Source of the DNA: JANPLG01 sp964609085
GTDB taxonomy: Bacteria > Armatimonadota > SYMT01
Reading direction: 5' to 3'
Assembly: GCA_964609085.1 (NCBI GenBank)
Contig: CAZSRZ010000006.1
Span: 17,862 to 81,861 of the forward strand
Length of the DNA: 64,000 nt
Made by a program: the position numbers and the translations under genes. Below the pieces are notes generated by a model that worked only from the letters and a program-made list of their open reading frames with translations, did not search any database and had not been told where the DNA came from. Shown in pieces: positions 24,555-33,917 of the stretch. Position 1 is the first letter of the stretch. Each line of letters starts with the position of its first letter.

Positions 24555-27500
24555 TGCGAGCCCCCGCCAGCCGGCGCGTCGACGGGTGGTGCCGGCGAGG
24601 CGGCCCCGACCGCCCCCTCAGCGGCCTGGACCGGCCACTTCCAGTCACGGTTCAGAAAGATCTTGTTGAGCCACCGAACCAGATCGTCCGTGAACGTGTG
24701 CATGATCGGCACATCGAACAGCGACAGGAAGGTGCCCGTCAGCAACCCGCCGATGGTGACCACCGCCAGCGAGCGGTAGGCATCCTGGCCCGTGGATGGA
24801 AAAAAGGCCGCTGGGACGATGGCGATAGCTGTGATGGTGGCACTCATCACGATGGGCCGCAGCCTCGCCGGGCAAGCGAGAGCCACGGCTTCGTCGCGAG
24901 GAACCCCTTCATCCCGGTACTGGACGATGAGGTCCAGCATCAGAATCGCGGTAGTGATGTCCATTCCGGCCACGACGATGAGCGCCATGATCGAAACGGA
25001 CGAGAATGCCTGCCCGGTGATGAACAACAGGAAGAAGATCCCGGCTAGCTGGTCGGGCAGTGAGGCAATCATCTGCAGAGGCTGGATGAACCCTCTGAAC
25101 TGCGCCACCAGGATCAGGTACATCATCACCAGCGACAGACCCAGCCCGATGAAGAGTCGTCTGAAGCTGTCCATCATCTGCGTCATGTCGCCGCGCATCT
25201 CAAGCCCATACCCGGGCGGGAAATTGATCGGCAGGATCCCGGCCTGCCGATTGCCCGCGTAGGCATTGCTGACCAGGTTCATCGCCAGGTCCATCGATGG
25301 CAGGTCGCCGATGCGGTAGTAGGCGGTCAACCCCATCACCCGTCGGAGGCCGTCGTGCTCGATGACGGTCGGCGCCTCCCGCCGCTCCACGGTGGCCACA
25401 GATTTCAGGGGGAGTTGCCGGCCGCTCGGGGTGGTCACGTAGAGGTTCTGTAGGTCGCCCTCGTTCCGGCGATCCTTGTCCTCATACCGAACGAGGATCG
25501 TGTTCTGGCGAAGATTCGGGAGGCGGTAAAACTCGTTGGTGAGGCCCCCGCGAAGGCTGTAGTACGCCTGCTGACTGATGCTCTCCGGCGAGAGCCCTGC
25601 CTCCTGGGCACGGACCGGATCCACCTGGATTTCGAAGTCCGGCACCCCCAGAGTCCAGGTCGTGGCCGGTTGGTACACGCCGGTCGTTTTCTTCGCCACA
25701 CCCTCGAGCTGACGCCCGATGAGATCGAGCACCTTCAGATCGGTACCGTAGGCGATGAGGTGCACCGGAGCGGCGGCAGTCGCCATCACGTCGGAGCCCA
25801 TCTCCTTGATTTGGAGGCGCCGGATGCCGGGGATGGTGGCAAACGCCTCCTTGTGGATGGTGTCCATCACCTGCCATATGGTCCGTTTTCGGTCGTCCTT
25901 GTCGCTGAAGGTGAGCATGAAAGCCGCGCCGTTCGCCTGTGGCATGGCATAGCCGGTGAAGAACGGACTCCAGCTCTCGAACATCGTCTCGGCACCGATC
26001 TCGATGCTGCCCTTCTCCAACTCCGGGTGCTTGAGCATGAGCAGCTCGATCTGCTTGACGGCCTTCTCCGTTTCCTCGAAAGAGGTTCCCGGCGCCATCT
26101 CCAGGATGCCGTTTGCCTGACCGACGTCGGCAAGCGGCATCATTTCACTGCCGATCAGTGGATAGAAGGTGAAACCGCCGATGATCACGGCCAGGATGGC
26201 GCTGCCGACGAGCAGCCGATGGCGGAGGGTCCAGCGCACCGCCCTCTCATACGCCCGCTCTGTCCGCTCAAGGAATCGCTGGAAGGGGTCGATCACGGCG
26301 TACAGCAACCGCCCCACCGGGTGACGGCGATCCCCGGCGCGGTCCTCTTCCTTGCGGAGCAGGTGGGCACAGAGCAGGGTGGTAAGGGTGAAGCCCACGA
26401 TCATGGAGCTGAGCTGGCAGAAGATCACCGGCCACACGAGTTCGCGGAACATGATCTCGACGATGCCGCCGCAGAAGAGCAGCGGAGAGAGCCCGACGAA
26501 GGTGGTGAAGGTCCCGGCGAGCACAGCGAGGCGAATCTCGCCGATTCCGTCGGCCGTGGCCGTACGCACATCCTTGCCCATCCGCAGGTGTCGCTCCACC
26601 GCGTGGACATCCACGATCGAGTCGTCGACGAGGCGCCCGATTGAGATGAGGAGCCCTATGAGGGTGCCCGAGTTGAAGCTCATCCCCATGGGCACCATGA
26701 AGAGGATGGCGAGCAACAGCGAGGCCGGCAGCGCGATCAGGGCAATCAACGCGCTCCGCCAGTCGCCCAGGAAGAACAGCAGCGCCACGCCCGTCATCAC
26801 GATGGCGAGCAGCAGTTCCTCCCAGATGTTCGCGAACAGCACATCTGTAAAGCGGGCGTTGTCGTAGGCGGTCTCGAACCGAATGCCGGGGAAGTCGCGC
26901 TCCATCTGCTGGACCGCCTGCATGACGGTGGGCACCACCTGGGCCGAACTGCTCCCGGGATCCTGGATGACGGAGACCTCGATGGCCGGGTTCACCTCGC
27001 CCGCTGAGCCCGGCTCGTGCTTCAGATAGCGATAGGCGCTCCGGCGTTCCCAATGCGTGTCCACCACGCGGGCGACGTCTCGCACGAAAACCGTGCGTGG
27101 CGAGCGGCCTGCTCCCGACGTCCCGCCGCCCGAGCCGCCGATCGTGGATGGGAGAGGATCTTCGGCTCCCGAGCCCATCGCACCCATGCCGCCGCCGCCG
27201 AGCCCCGATCCAGCTTGACCCGACGGTCCGGCCCCAGCATTCGTCGCGGATGAGATGCTGGTGATCGGATACGCCAGCACGTCATCCGCCCCGGTTGCTC
27301 GGGTGTCCACGCGGACAATCCCCTCATCTGTCCCGTGAGTCAGGGTCCCGGCCGGGCGGCTGACGTTGAACCGATCAATCGCGTTCCGCACGTCGAGGAT
27401 CGAGAGACGGTATGCGGCCAGGCGCTCCCTGTCTACCACCACCTGGAGTTGACGCCGGTACCCGCCGAAGGGGACGACTGAATAAACTCGCTGCAGCCGC

Positions 27501-28093
27501 TTGAGGCGGTTGATCACCTCGTTGTCGGCGAATTCACGCAGTCGGGAGGGGGTCCAGCCCTTCTCTTCGTCGCCGGTCAAGGCGAGGGACAGGATCGGCA
27601 GGTTCAGGGGATCGATGGGGACGACCCACGAAGGCTTCAGGTTGGCACCCGTGCCTGGTAGGTTGGCCTGGATCACGTTCATCAGGGCCTGGGCATCGAA
27701 GAGAGCCTTCTTCATGTCCACCCCGTAATTGAACTCCAGGGTGACAAGGGAGAAGCCTTCTTGGGAGCTGGACCGCACGTAGTGGAGGTCCCTGACGTTG
27801 ACCATCTGTTCTTCGATTGGCTTGCTGACGTACAGCTCCATCTCTTCGGCAGAGAGTCCGGGCATCATGGTGACGACACCGACCATCGGACTCTGCACGT
27901 ACGGAGCGAAGCGGCGGGGCAGGGCGAAGCCGACCGCCATCGCGCCGAGCAAGAAGACCGCGAAGAAGAAGGCGATGATGAGGTAGGGATGCTCGATCGT
28001 CCAGCGTGGGAGGGCCCCGGCCGCGGTCGCCGCCCGGGACAGCAGCGCGGAGGTCGAACCAGGTCTTCGGCTGCCGTCGCCTTCCGCACTCAC
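24551..28093 (-). CDS. RND-family efflux transporter, inner membrane subunit
   Basis: About 1,180 residues, the size of AcrB/CusA proteins, with two repeats of six membrane segments and two large periplasmic loops. The DD pair of TM4 is in GRLVDDSIVDVHAVERHL, followed by amphipathic-helix sequence. The TM10 position where multidrug pumps have the proton-relay Lys (VKNAIL) reads GMDITTAILMLD, so that Lys is missing. A Gly-rich insert (about 270-340) interrupts the first periplasmic loop. The GTG at 28093 is one base after the adaptor stop; an upstream ATG at 28138 is possible. Metal export is inferred from context. Confidence 0.9.
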   Translation of the reverse strand: MSAEGDGSRRPGSTSALLSRAATAAGALPRWTIEHPYLIIAFFFAVFLLGAMAVGFALPRRFAPYVQSPMVGVVTMMPGLSAEEMELYVSKPIEEQMVNVRDLHYVRSSSQEGFSLVTLEFNYGVDMKKALFDAQALMNVIQANLPGTGANLKPSWVVPIDPLNLPILSLALTGDEEKGWTPSRLREFADNEVINRLKRLQRVYSVVPFGGYRRQLQVVVDRERLAAYRLSILDVRNAIDRFNVSRPAGTLTHGTDEGIVRVDTRATGADDVLAYPITSISSATNAGAGPSGQAGSGLGGGGMGAMGSGAEDPLPSTIGGSGGGTSGAGRSPRTVFVRDVARVVDTHWERRSAYRYLKHEPGSAGEVNPAIEVSVIQDPGSSSAQVVPTVMQAVQQMERDFPGIRFETAYDNARFTDVLFANIWEELLLAIVMTGVALLFFLGDWRSALIALIALPASLLLAILFMVPMGMSFNSGTLIGLLISIGRLVDDSIVDVHAVERHLRMGKDVRTATADGIGEIRLAVLAGTFTTFVGLSPLLFCGGIVEIMFRELVWPVIFCQLSSMIVGFTLTTLLCAHLLRKEEDRAGDRRHPVGRLLYAVIDPFQRFLERTERAYERAVRWTLRHRLLVGSAILAVIIGGFTFYPLIGSEMMPLADVGQANGILEMAPGTSFEETEKAVKQIELLMLKHPELEKGSIEIGAETMFESWSPFFTGYAMPQANGAAFMLTFSDKDDRKRTIWQVMDTIHKEAFATIPGIRRLQIKEMGSDVMATAAAPVHLIAYGTDLKVLDLIGRQLEGVAKKTTGVYQPATTWTLGVPDFEIQVDPVRAQEAGLSPESISQQAYYSLRGGLTNEFYRLPNLRQNTILVRYEDKDRRNEGDLQNLYVTTPSGRQLPLKSVATVERREAPTVIEHDGLRRVMGLTAYYRIGDLPSMDLAMNLVSNAYAGNRQAGILPINFPPGYGLEMRGDMTQMMDSFRRLFIGLGLSLVMMYLILVAQFRGFIQPLQMIASLPDQLAGIFFLLFITGQAFSSVSIMALIVVAGMDITTAILMLDLIVQYRDEGVPRDEAVALACPARLRPIVMSATITAIAIVPAAFFPSTGQDAYRSLAVVTIGGLLTGTFLSLFDVPIMHTFTDDLVRWLNKIFLNRDWKWPVQAAEGAVGAASPAPPVDAPAGGGSH

Positions 28094-28094
28094 T

Positions 28095-30548
28095 TTAGTT
28101 GGTCGCTTTCCCGTGCCCGGAGTGCTCGTGACGCCCATCCGTCCCCGAGGGTTGAGCTCCGGTCGCCCGTCGCGCTCCCGGCAGCACTCCCGGCCCACCC
28201 TGGCCCCAGGGCACAGCGGTCACGGAATCGCCTGGCCGGAGGGAGTCATGGCCGCGGATAACCACCCGCTGCCCTGCCTTCAGGCCGGCGAGAACCTCGG
28301 TGTGATCGCCGTCGCTGGTGCCCACGCGCACGTCGACTCGCTGCACGGTATACCGACCGGTGCTGCCGTCCGGTTCGGCCAGCCACACGAATGCGGTCTG
28401 GTTTCCAGAGAGGATGCTGCTGGACGGCGCGCTTTGCCAGCGAATGGCGGCTGCCGGAACCCGCAACGCGCCGCCGCGCGTCCCCGCCCCGGAGGGGATT
28501 CGGATCTCCATGCGGAGGTACTGCCCCGGCAGAAAGCGCCGCGGCAGGTTGGGGAACAGGGCTTCCACAGTTCCGGTGCGAGTTGCGGGATCCATGGCGG
28601 GAGCGATCGAGCTGATCCGTGCTTCGAGCGGGCCCCCCACCCCGTCCTGGGTTCGGATGAGGACGCGTGCCCCGAGCCGGATCCGGGCCAGATCGCTTTC
28701 CGCCACGTTGGCCTGGAGGCGGATGGGCTGAATCTGGGCGACCCTTAGGATGGCTTGTCCCGGACTGACGAGCACGCCGGGGCTGATCAGCCGTTGAGTG
28801 ACGACCCCATCGACGAGGGAGCGGATCTCGGAATAGCCGCGAACGATCCCCGCGGTGGTCAACGCTGCCTGCGCACTGCGAACCCCCGCCTGCGACTGCC
28901 GAATCTTTCCCGCGCCCGCCTCTGCCATCGCCTGCATCGCCCGGGCGTTTTCTTGTGCGGCCTCCAACTCGCCTTCGACCATTCGGATCCGTCCCGCGGC
29001 GGCGGCGATCTCTGATCTCGCCTGCTCCACTTTCGCTTCCATCCCCTCGACCCGAGCCTGCGTCTGGCTGATCTTGGCCTGCGCACCGTCCACCATCGCC
29101 TCCGCCCTTGCCAGCCGGGACTCGGCCGCGCGGATGTCGCTGCGGACGGCGCTCAGCCTCGCCTCAGCCTGCCGCACCTTCGCGTCCACTCCCTTCGCAA
29201 CGGCCTCTTCACGCTGGAACTCTTCGCCCGAGATCGCTCCCTTCTCGAGTAGCGCCCGTAACCGCGGAAGCTGCAGTCGCCAGTACGCCTGGTCCGCCTT
29301 CATGGCCGAAAGCATGGCCGCTGCCTCCGGCAGCCCTTCGCGGGCCGACTGCAGCATCGAGTCCATTGCGGCCCGCTCATGCCGGGCGGCCGTCAGATCC
29401 GCCCGCATGCCGAGCAACTCGCCCCGCGCCTCCGAGACCCCGGCCAGGGTCTCCTGCAGCATCGCCCGGGTGCGGGCTTCCATCCGGCGGGACTCTTCGA
29501 CGGCACCCTCACGGCCGCGCACCTCGGCCTTCGCCTGCGCTGCCGCTGCCAGGGCCTGCCGGTACTCAAACCCGGCGATGCTGGCCATCTGTTCCGCCAT
29601 GGTGCGGTTCGCGGCTCTCTCCTGAACTCGTGACTGTGCCTCACGAGTATCCAGCTTCGCCAGCAACTGATCTTTGCGGACCGTGTCCCCTGCGTAAAGC
29701 GGCATCCAGGTGATCCAGCCGGTGACGCGGGGATAAACGTCCTGCTCGACGTAACCCACCGCTGATCCGGTGTAGCGGACAGAGGCCTCCACGGGAGCCT
29801 CGTCCACTGTCGCTAGCGCTACCGGCGCCTCCCCCGGCGGCGCGGGCATCTTGGACATGTCCGAGGCCAGAGCGTCAACCAGGCTCATGGACCCGGGTCG
29901 TTTCCAGGCACGGACCGCCCAGCCGGAAATCGCGAACGCCGCCACGATCAGGATCATCGCCACCAGTAGCGACGGGTGAAAGAGGTCCTTCCACGAGATC
30001 CGGGCTCCGATCCGCCGCAGCCGGAACAACACGAACGCCACGCCGGCGACCAGGATGATCCAGGGGAGGGCAGTCCATAGCGTGTCGAACCCGCCGGCTT
30101 GCCGCCCGGTAGTCGCCCCGCCGGTGTCCTGACCGGTTCGGACCGTCAGGCGTGCGGTGGCCTCGCCAGCCGCGGCCGAGATGCTCACCGTGACCTCGTA
30201 ACCGCCCTCCATTGCGAAGCGCGCCGGCGCACTATACACGCCGGGCCTGCCGGCCTCAGGACTCGCCGCCTCCTCCTGCTCCCCCATGTCCATGTCCGGC
30301 ATCTTGGCGAGAACGCGGACTTTTGCTCCGGCGACCGGTCCGGATTCCTCGTCTCGGAGAGCGATGAAGATCCGGGCATTGCCTGTGGGGATGACGGCGG
30401 GATCCGTCCACACATCCGCCCGGTACGCGCCGGCAGAGAGCGGTAGTGCGGCGGCTGCCGGCGATGCGACAACCCCCACGCCCAGGACGGCCAGGGAAAT
30501 GCCGATGACCCATCGCATTGATCCGCCCCGCGTTGCTCCTGGTCTCAC
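28095..30548 (-). CDS. RND periplasmic adaptor fused to a YtkA-like domain, His-rich C-terminus
   Basis: Domains in order in 817 residues: signal peptide (about 11-35); YtkA/FixH-like beta domain with VRVLAKMPDMDMGEQ and AMEGGYEVTVSI (about 40-135); membrane segments near 155-175 and 190-215; HlyD/CusB-type lipoyl half and a very long coiled coil (about 290-580); beta-barrel and membrane-proximal domains (about 600-780); and a tail with HEHSGHG. GGAGG five bases before the GTG at 30548 fixes the start. Met-rich MPDMDMG and the His tail are plausible metal ligands. Fusion of the first domain to an adaptor is unusual. Confidence 0.85.
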   Translation of the reverse strand: MRPGATRGGSMRWVIGISLAVLGVGVVASPAAAALPLSAGAYRADVWTDPAVIPTGNARIFIALRDEESGPVAGAKVRVLAKMPDMDMGEQEEAASPEAGRPGVYSAPARFAMEGGYEVTVSISAAAGEATARLTVRTGQDTGGATTGRQAGGFDTLWTALPWIILVAGVAFVLFRLRRIGARISWKDLFHPSLLVAMILIVAAFAISGWAVRAWKRPGSMSLVDALASDMSKMPAPPGEAPVALATVDEAPVEASVRYTGSAVGYVEQDVYPRVTGWITWMPLYAGDTVRKDQLLAKLDTREAQSRVQERAANRTMAEQMASIAGFEYRQALAAAAQAKAEVRGREGAVEESRRMEARTRAMLQETLAGVSEARGELLGMRADLTAARHERAAMDSMLQSAREGLPEAAAMLSAMKADQAYWRLQLPRLRALLEKGAISGEEFQREEAVAKGVDAKVRQAEARLSAVRSDIRAAESRLARAEAMVDGAQAKISQTQARVEGMEAKVEQARSEIAAAAGRIRMVEGELEAAQENARAMQAMAEAGAGKIRQSQAGVRSAQAALTTAGIVRGYSEIRSLVDGVVTQRLISPGVLVSPGQAILRVAQIQPIRLQANVAESDLARIRLGARVLIRTQDGVGGPLEARISSIAPAMDPATRTGTVEALFPNLPRRFLPGQYLRMEIRIPSGAGTRGGALRVPAAAIRWQSAPSSSILSGNQTAFVWLAEPDGSTGRYTVQRVDVRVGTSDGDHTEVLAGLKAGQRVVIRGHDSLRPGDSVTAVPWGQGGPGVLPGARRATGAQPSGTDGRHEHSGHGKATN

Positions 30549-30600
30549 GTCGTCCTCCGGTTACTCCGCCGGTCATGCTCGACTTCGCCCCGGAATTGAG

Positions 30601-31800
30601 CTAATGCAGCACGACGAACCCGCCATCCGGACGGGGGAAAGCCGTTGCCAGTCCCCAGGTCGGGATGCCGCCCTCGATCCGTCCCCGCTCCGTCAACGGG
30701 CTGCCGGTTCGATCGTAGAGCTGCCAGGCCAGCGAGCCGCCGCGCTGCCAGCCGGTCCCCTCGTCCCAGATCAGCAGCAGTTCTCCCGCCCGGTTCACCG
30801 TGACGAACGGGTGCTTGCGCCCCGCCGGCGGACCCGGTGCTGTGATCTGTCGAGCCAGCCTCCGCGTGCCGGGGTCAACCCGGGCAAACCGGATCTGCCC
30901 CGCCGTTTCCCACGTCCCCCATACACCATCAGGGCCCTCCGCGAGCGACTCGCTGCTCATGGGACAGGCATTGATCACCCACGGGTCGATCCGCCCTCCC
31001 TGGAAGGCCGCTCGCGGGCCGGCGGCAACCAGGAACACCATGTCCCGGTTCACCTTTTCCGTGGCCGCCCGATAGAGGAGATAGATTGCCCCCTTCTGAT
31101 CCGCAAAGATCTTGAGGCTGCAACAGGCGCAAGCGCCGGTCGGGTCCTGGTAGATACTCGCCTCCGGACCAAACGTGCGACCGTCGTCGGAGGAGCGGGC
31201 CAGCCAGACGCGCCGGGCACCTTCCCCGGCGCCTCGCGAAGGGGATGCATGCCACGCCACGTAGACGTTGCCCTGGGGATCGGCGGCGACCGACGCGCCC
31301 CCGTCCAGGTCTGCCGTGTTGCCCAGCAGGTCTCGCTGCGGCGCAAACTTACCCCCGCTCTCCAGGCGGGTGTAGTAGAGGGGCGCCCCCTTGGGCGAGC
31401 CATGCCCTCCCGCGCCATTCCAGACGACGTGGACGGTATTGGCCCTGCCCAGCGCCAGTTGTCCCCCGCGGATCGTGCCCGCCGCTACGGCAGTCCCGGC
31501 ATCGCTATTCACTCGCAGCGGTTCCGACCAAGCGCTGCCGCCAGGCGATCGACGCTGGTAGTAGAGATCCCCCCCGCGCGGATCGCCCTTGAAGTAGACG
31601 AGATGGGCGGCTCCGGCGGCGTCGACCACCGCCTGGGGCTGGATCCCGCTATTGGGGGTCTTGATCACTTCCACCCGGGCCGCCGCGCCCGCGGGCGCGG
31701 CGGCTGGGCCGGTGGGGAGTAGCCCGCTTGAAGTCAGCAAGCCGAAGAGCGCCGCACGATGGAACCATCGGCGACCCGGTCGAGAGGATTTCAGGTGCAT
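30601..31800 (-). CDS. Exported sialidase-like (BNR-type) beta-propeller
   Basis: A 399-residue protein with a signal peptide (AALFGLLTSSGLLPTGPAAAPAGAAA). Repeated blades carry SxDxGxTF-like turns (RSSDDGRTFGPEASIYQD) and H-L-V-Y/ H-V-V-W strands. A loop with CACCSLK (C-x-C-C) sits where this family group often has a Cys cluster. No catalytic residues of true sialidases can be assigned. It lies in the metal efflux operon between the adaptor and a CP..CCPxC protein, so a metal-related periplasmic role is possible. Function unknown. Confidence 0.7.
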   Translation of the reverse strand: MHLKSSRPGRRWFHRAALFGLLTSSGLLPTGPAAAPAGAAARVEVIKTPNSGIQPQAVVDAAGAAHLVYFKGDPRGGDLYYQRRSPGGSAWSEPLRVNSDAGTAVAAGTIRGGQLALGRANTVHVVWNGAGGHGSPKGAPLYYTRLESGGKFAPQRDLLGNTADLDGGASVAADPQGNVYVAWHASPSRGAGEGARRVWLARSSDDGRTFGPEASIYQDPTGACACCSLKIFADQKGAIYLLYRAATEKVNRDMVFLVAAGPRAAFQGGRIDPWVINACPMSSESLAEGPDGVWGTWETAGQIRFARVDPGTRRLARQITAPGPPAGRKHPFVTVNRAGELLLIWDEGTGWQRGGSLAWQLYDRTGSPLTERGRIEGGIPTWGLATAFPRPDGGFVVLH

Positions 31801-31826
31801 GGGCTTACTCCTGGAGAGCGCGTCTC

Positions 31827-32240
31827 CTAGTGGTGGTGACCGTGGTCAGGGGCCTTCAGCGGCTTCGCATACTTGCCGGGGTGGGAGTGGAAGGTCTGAT
31901 GTGACTTCGCATCGGCGAACAGGAAGATGCCACCGCCATGCGCCATCTTCATGGTTTTGGAGGTGACGGCGAAGGACTTGCCGGTCACCGGGTCCTTCGT
32001 CTGTTTCACGTATTTGGCCGGGTCCTTCTTGATCTCCCCGATGCAACTGGGGCAGCAGACGGACACGAACTCGTTGTTCACCCGAACGTAGGGTGCGTGC
32101 GCCCGATCCTTGATGGGACCCTTCATCACCGGACAGGTGAGGGGCTTGGCAGCAGTGGGAGCCTTCTCGGCCCTGCCGACGCCGCCGATCGCCGTCACCA
32201 GCACCGCGGCGGCGAGGAGCCAGGTCGATCTCTTGAGCAT
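31827..32240 (-). CDS. Exported Cys/His-rich YHS-like protein
   Basis: A 137-residue protein with a signal peptide (STWLLAAAVLVTAIGGVGRA). Residues about 35-75 have CPVMKGPI...FVSVCCPSCIGEIKKDPAKYV, the layout of YHS/TRASH-type metal-binding modules. The C-terminus is His-rich (HQTFHSHPGKY, GHHH end). Likely periplasmic metal binding. It shares the CPxx...CCPxC layout with the next gene upstream in the operon. Confidence 0.72.
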   Translation of the reverse strand: MLKRSTWLLAAAVLVTAIGGVGRAEKAPTAAKPLTCPVMKGPIKDRAHAPYVRVNNEFVSVCCPSCIGEIKKDPAKYVKQTKDPVTGKSFAVTSKTMKMAHGGGIFLFADAKSHQTFHSHPGKYAKPLKAPDHGHHH

Positions 32241-32312
32241 TACCGGTTCATCCTTTCGGTTGTGGGCTTCCGCCGGAGGACCCGGCAGAAGCTTCTGCGT
32301 GCGGAGGACGCA

Positions 32313-33116
32313 CTATTGCGCCTTCTTTACAAACTCTTCCGGGGGCTTGATGGCTCTAGGATCCTTCTTGACTAGCGCCAGGTATTCCTCAAGGCAGGGC
32401 GGGCAACAGAAGACGTACTCCTTGCCGGCGATGACCCAGCTCAGTCCAGGGTTTGCCTTGGTCAGGGTGATGGGGCAGATCCTGTCTCCAACAGCGGGAC
32501 GAAGGTCGTGGCTGACCTTCACCGATCGGAATTTGACGGCCGGCAGCTGGTTGCCGTTGGCGGCAATGTCCGCCTCCGTGTAGGCGCCGCCGGGTGTGAG
32601 ATAGAGGAGCCGATCCTTGGACGTGGCCGGCGCCGCCGCGATGCTGAGCGCTCCGGTGGGGAAGAGGGCCTTGATCGTGCCCAGCGCGGAGAGCATTGCT
32701 TTGTGCTGACGAACCGTCTCCGGGTACTTGCCCGCATCGGCATACCGGTCTAGCTGCTCTGCCAGCCGATCAATGATCCGGATATGCGACTCCAGTTTCT
32801 TACGTGCCACGGCGGAGAGCGACCTGCTCTTGTCCGGCAGGGTGCGGACGAGGTCGCGAATCTCGAAGGCCACGGGGTGAACCTCATCCAGGCGTCTTTC
32901 CCGGACGAGTACGGCCAGGTCCTTCACCTGAAGCTCAACATCGGCCCACACCGAGGCCGCCTCTCCGTACGCCACGCGGAGGGCGTGGGTGGCCGTTGGG
33001 CTCGCCGGCGGCTTGACCGGAGTCCGAGTGGCACCACGGGCGAATGCCGGCATGGCAGTCAACAACAGGCCGAGCAACGTGAGGCTGAAGATGGGTTGCA
33101 TGCGGGTTCCTTTCAT
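32313..33116 (-). CDS. Exported helical protein with C-terminal YHS-like module
   Basis: A 267-residue protein; signal peptide at residues about 6-27 (MQPIFSLTLLGLLLTAMPAFA). Residues about 45-150 are helical with no known domain, similar in style to cytochrome-c'-like bundles but lacking CxxCH. Residues about 205-255 hold CPITLTKANPG...YVFCCPPCLEEYLALVKKDPRAI, a YHS-like metal module. It starts three bases after the barrel-like gene. An internal ATG at 33101 is the alternative start. Confidence 0.7.
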   Translation of the reverse strand: MKGTRMQPIFSLTLLGLLLTAMPAFARGATRTPVKPPASPTATHALRVAYGEAASVWADVELQVKDLAVLVRERRLDEVHPVAFEIRDLVRTLPDKSRSLSAVARKKLESHIRIIDRLAEQLDRYADAGKYPETVRQHKAMLSALGTIKALFPTGALSIAAAPATSKDRLLYLTPGGAYTEADIAANGNQLPAVKFRSVKVSHDLRPAVGDRICPITLTKANPGLSWVIAGKEYVFCCPPCLEEYLALVKKDPRAIKPPEEFVKKAQ

Positions 33117-33119
33117 CGG

Positions 33120-33917
33120 TTAGAAGCTGTAGGAGTAGCCGGCGACGAGGCGGACTCGATCTCTCGCCGCGCCCTTCCAGCCTGCAAGGTCGGATTGGAT
33201 CCCCAGATCCATCACCGATCGGACGCCGACCTGTCGGCGGAGTCCGATGCCGACGCCGAGTACGCCGCCGCTGTCGAATCTCTCGCCGGCACGGATCGAG
33301 ATCTCCGCCAACCCGGTCGTGCTGAAGGACGTGGGGTATCCCAGCGGCCGGCTGTAGCCGAGGACGACACCCGGCCGGAACTCGCGATCTCCGGGCGGGG
33401 CACCCGGGTTGCCCTCCAGGTCGAGGTTCAGGTGAACGCGGCCGTACTGGTCCGCCTGCCGACTGGCAATACCGCGAAGCCGGAACGCCACCCCACGCGA
33501 GCCGTCACCGGTGGGCGCGGCGAGGTCGGCTCGCAGCGCCAGGGCAGGAGTTCGTCCGTGCTCACGGTTGAAGTTGTGGAACAACCCGACCGACACGTCG
33601 CCCGGATCGACGCCAGACCAGCTGCCGCGCTCCTGACCGCCGATCGCGGGCGCGAAGCCGATGCTGAGGTGGCTATTCAGGCTGAATCCGTAGAGGTATT
33701 CGGCGGACAGTCCAAGCTTTGTGGAGCGCCCCCTCGCCCAGCCGAGGGCGAGTCCAATTTCAAGGGCCTGTTCCCGAAAAGCTATGGCTCCCGCATCGTC
33801 AAAGGTCAACGGACGGTTGGCGTCCAGGTTATTGTGGTCCACAGCCTGCGCGGGTCCGGCGGTCAGCAGGGCGATGGTGACGAGGGCAAGGAGGGTGTTG
33901 TTTCGTCTCAAGGGCAT
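33120..33917 (-). CDS. Probable outer membrane beta-barrel (transporter-like)
   Basis: A 265-residue protein with a signal peptide (LLALVTIALLTAGPAQA). The remainder is made of alternating strands (LEIGLALGWARG, LGLSAEYLYGFSL, LSIGFAPAIG, VHLNLDLEGN, VRLVAGYSYSF), and the last residue is Phe, as in many outer membrane barrels. It resembles proteins annotated as transporter in copper and meta-pathway phenol clusters. The gene overlaps the stop of the one before it by ten bases. Substrate unknown. Confidence 0.65.
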   Translation of the reverse strand: MPLRRNNTLLALVTIALLTAGPAQAVDHNNLDANRPLTFDDAGAIAFREQALEIGLALGWARGRSTKLGLSAEYLYGFSLNSHLSIGFAPAIGGQERGSWSGVDPGDVSVGLFHNFNREHGRTPALALRADLAAPTGDGSRGVAFRLRGIASRQADQYGRVHLNLDLEGNPGAPPGDREFRPGVVLGYSRPLGYPTSFSTTGLAEISIRAGERFDSGGVLGVGIGLRRQVGVRSVMDLGIQSDLAGWKGAARDRVRLVAGYSYSF

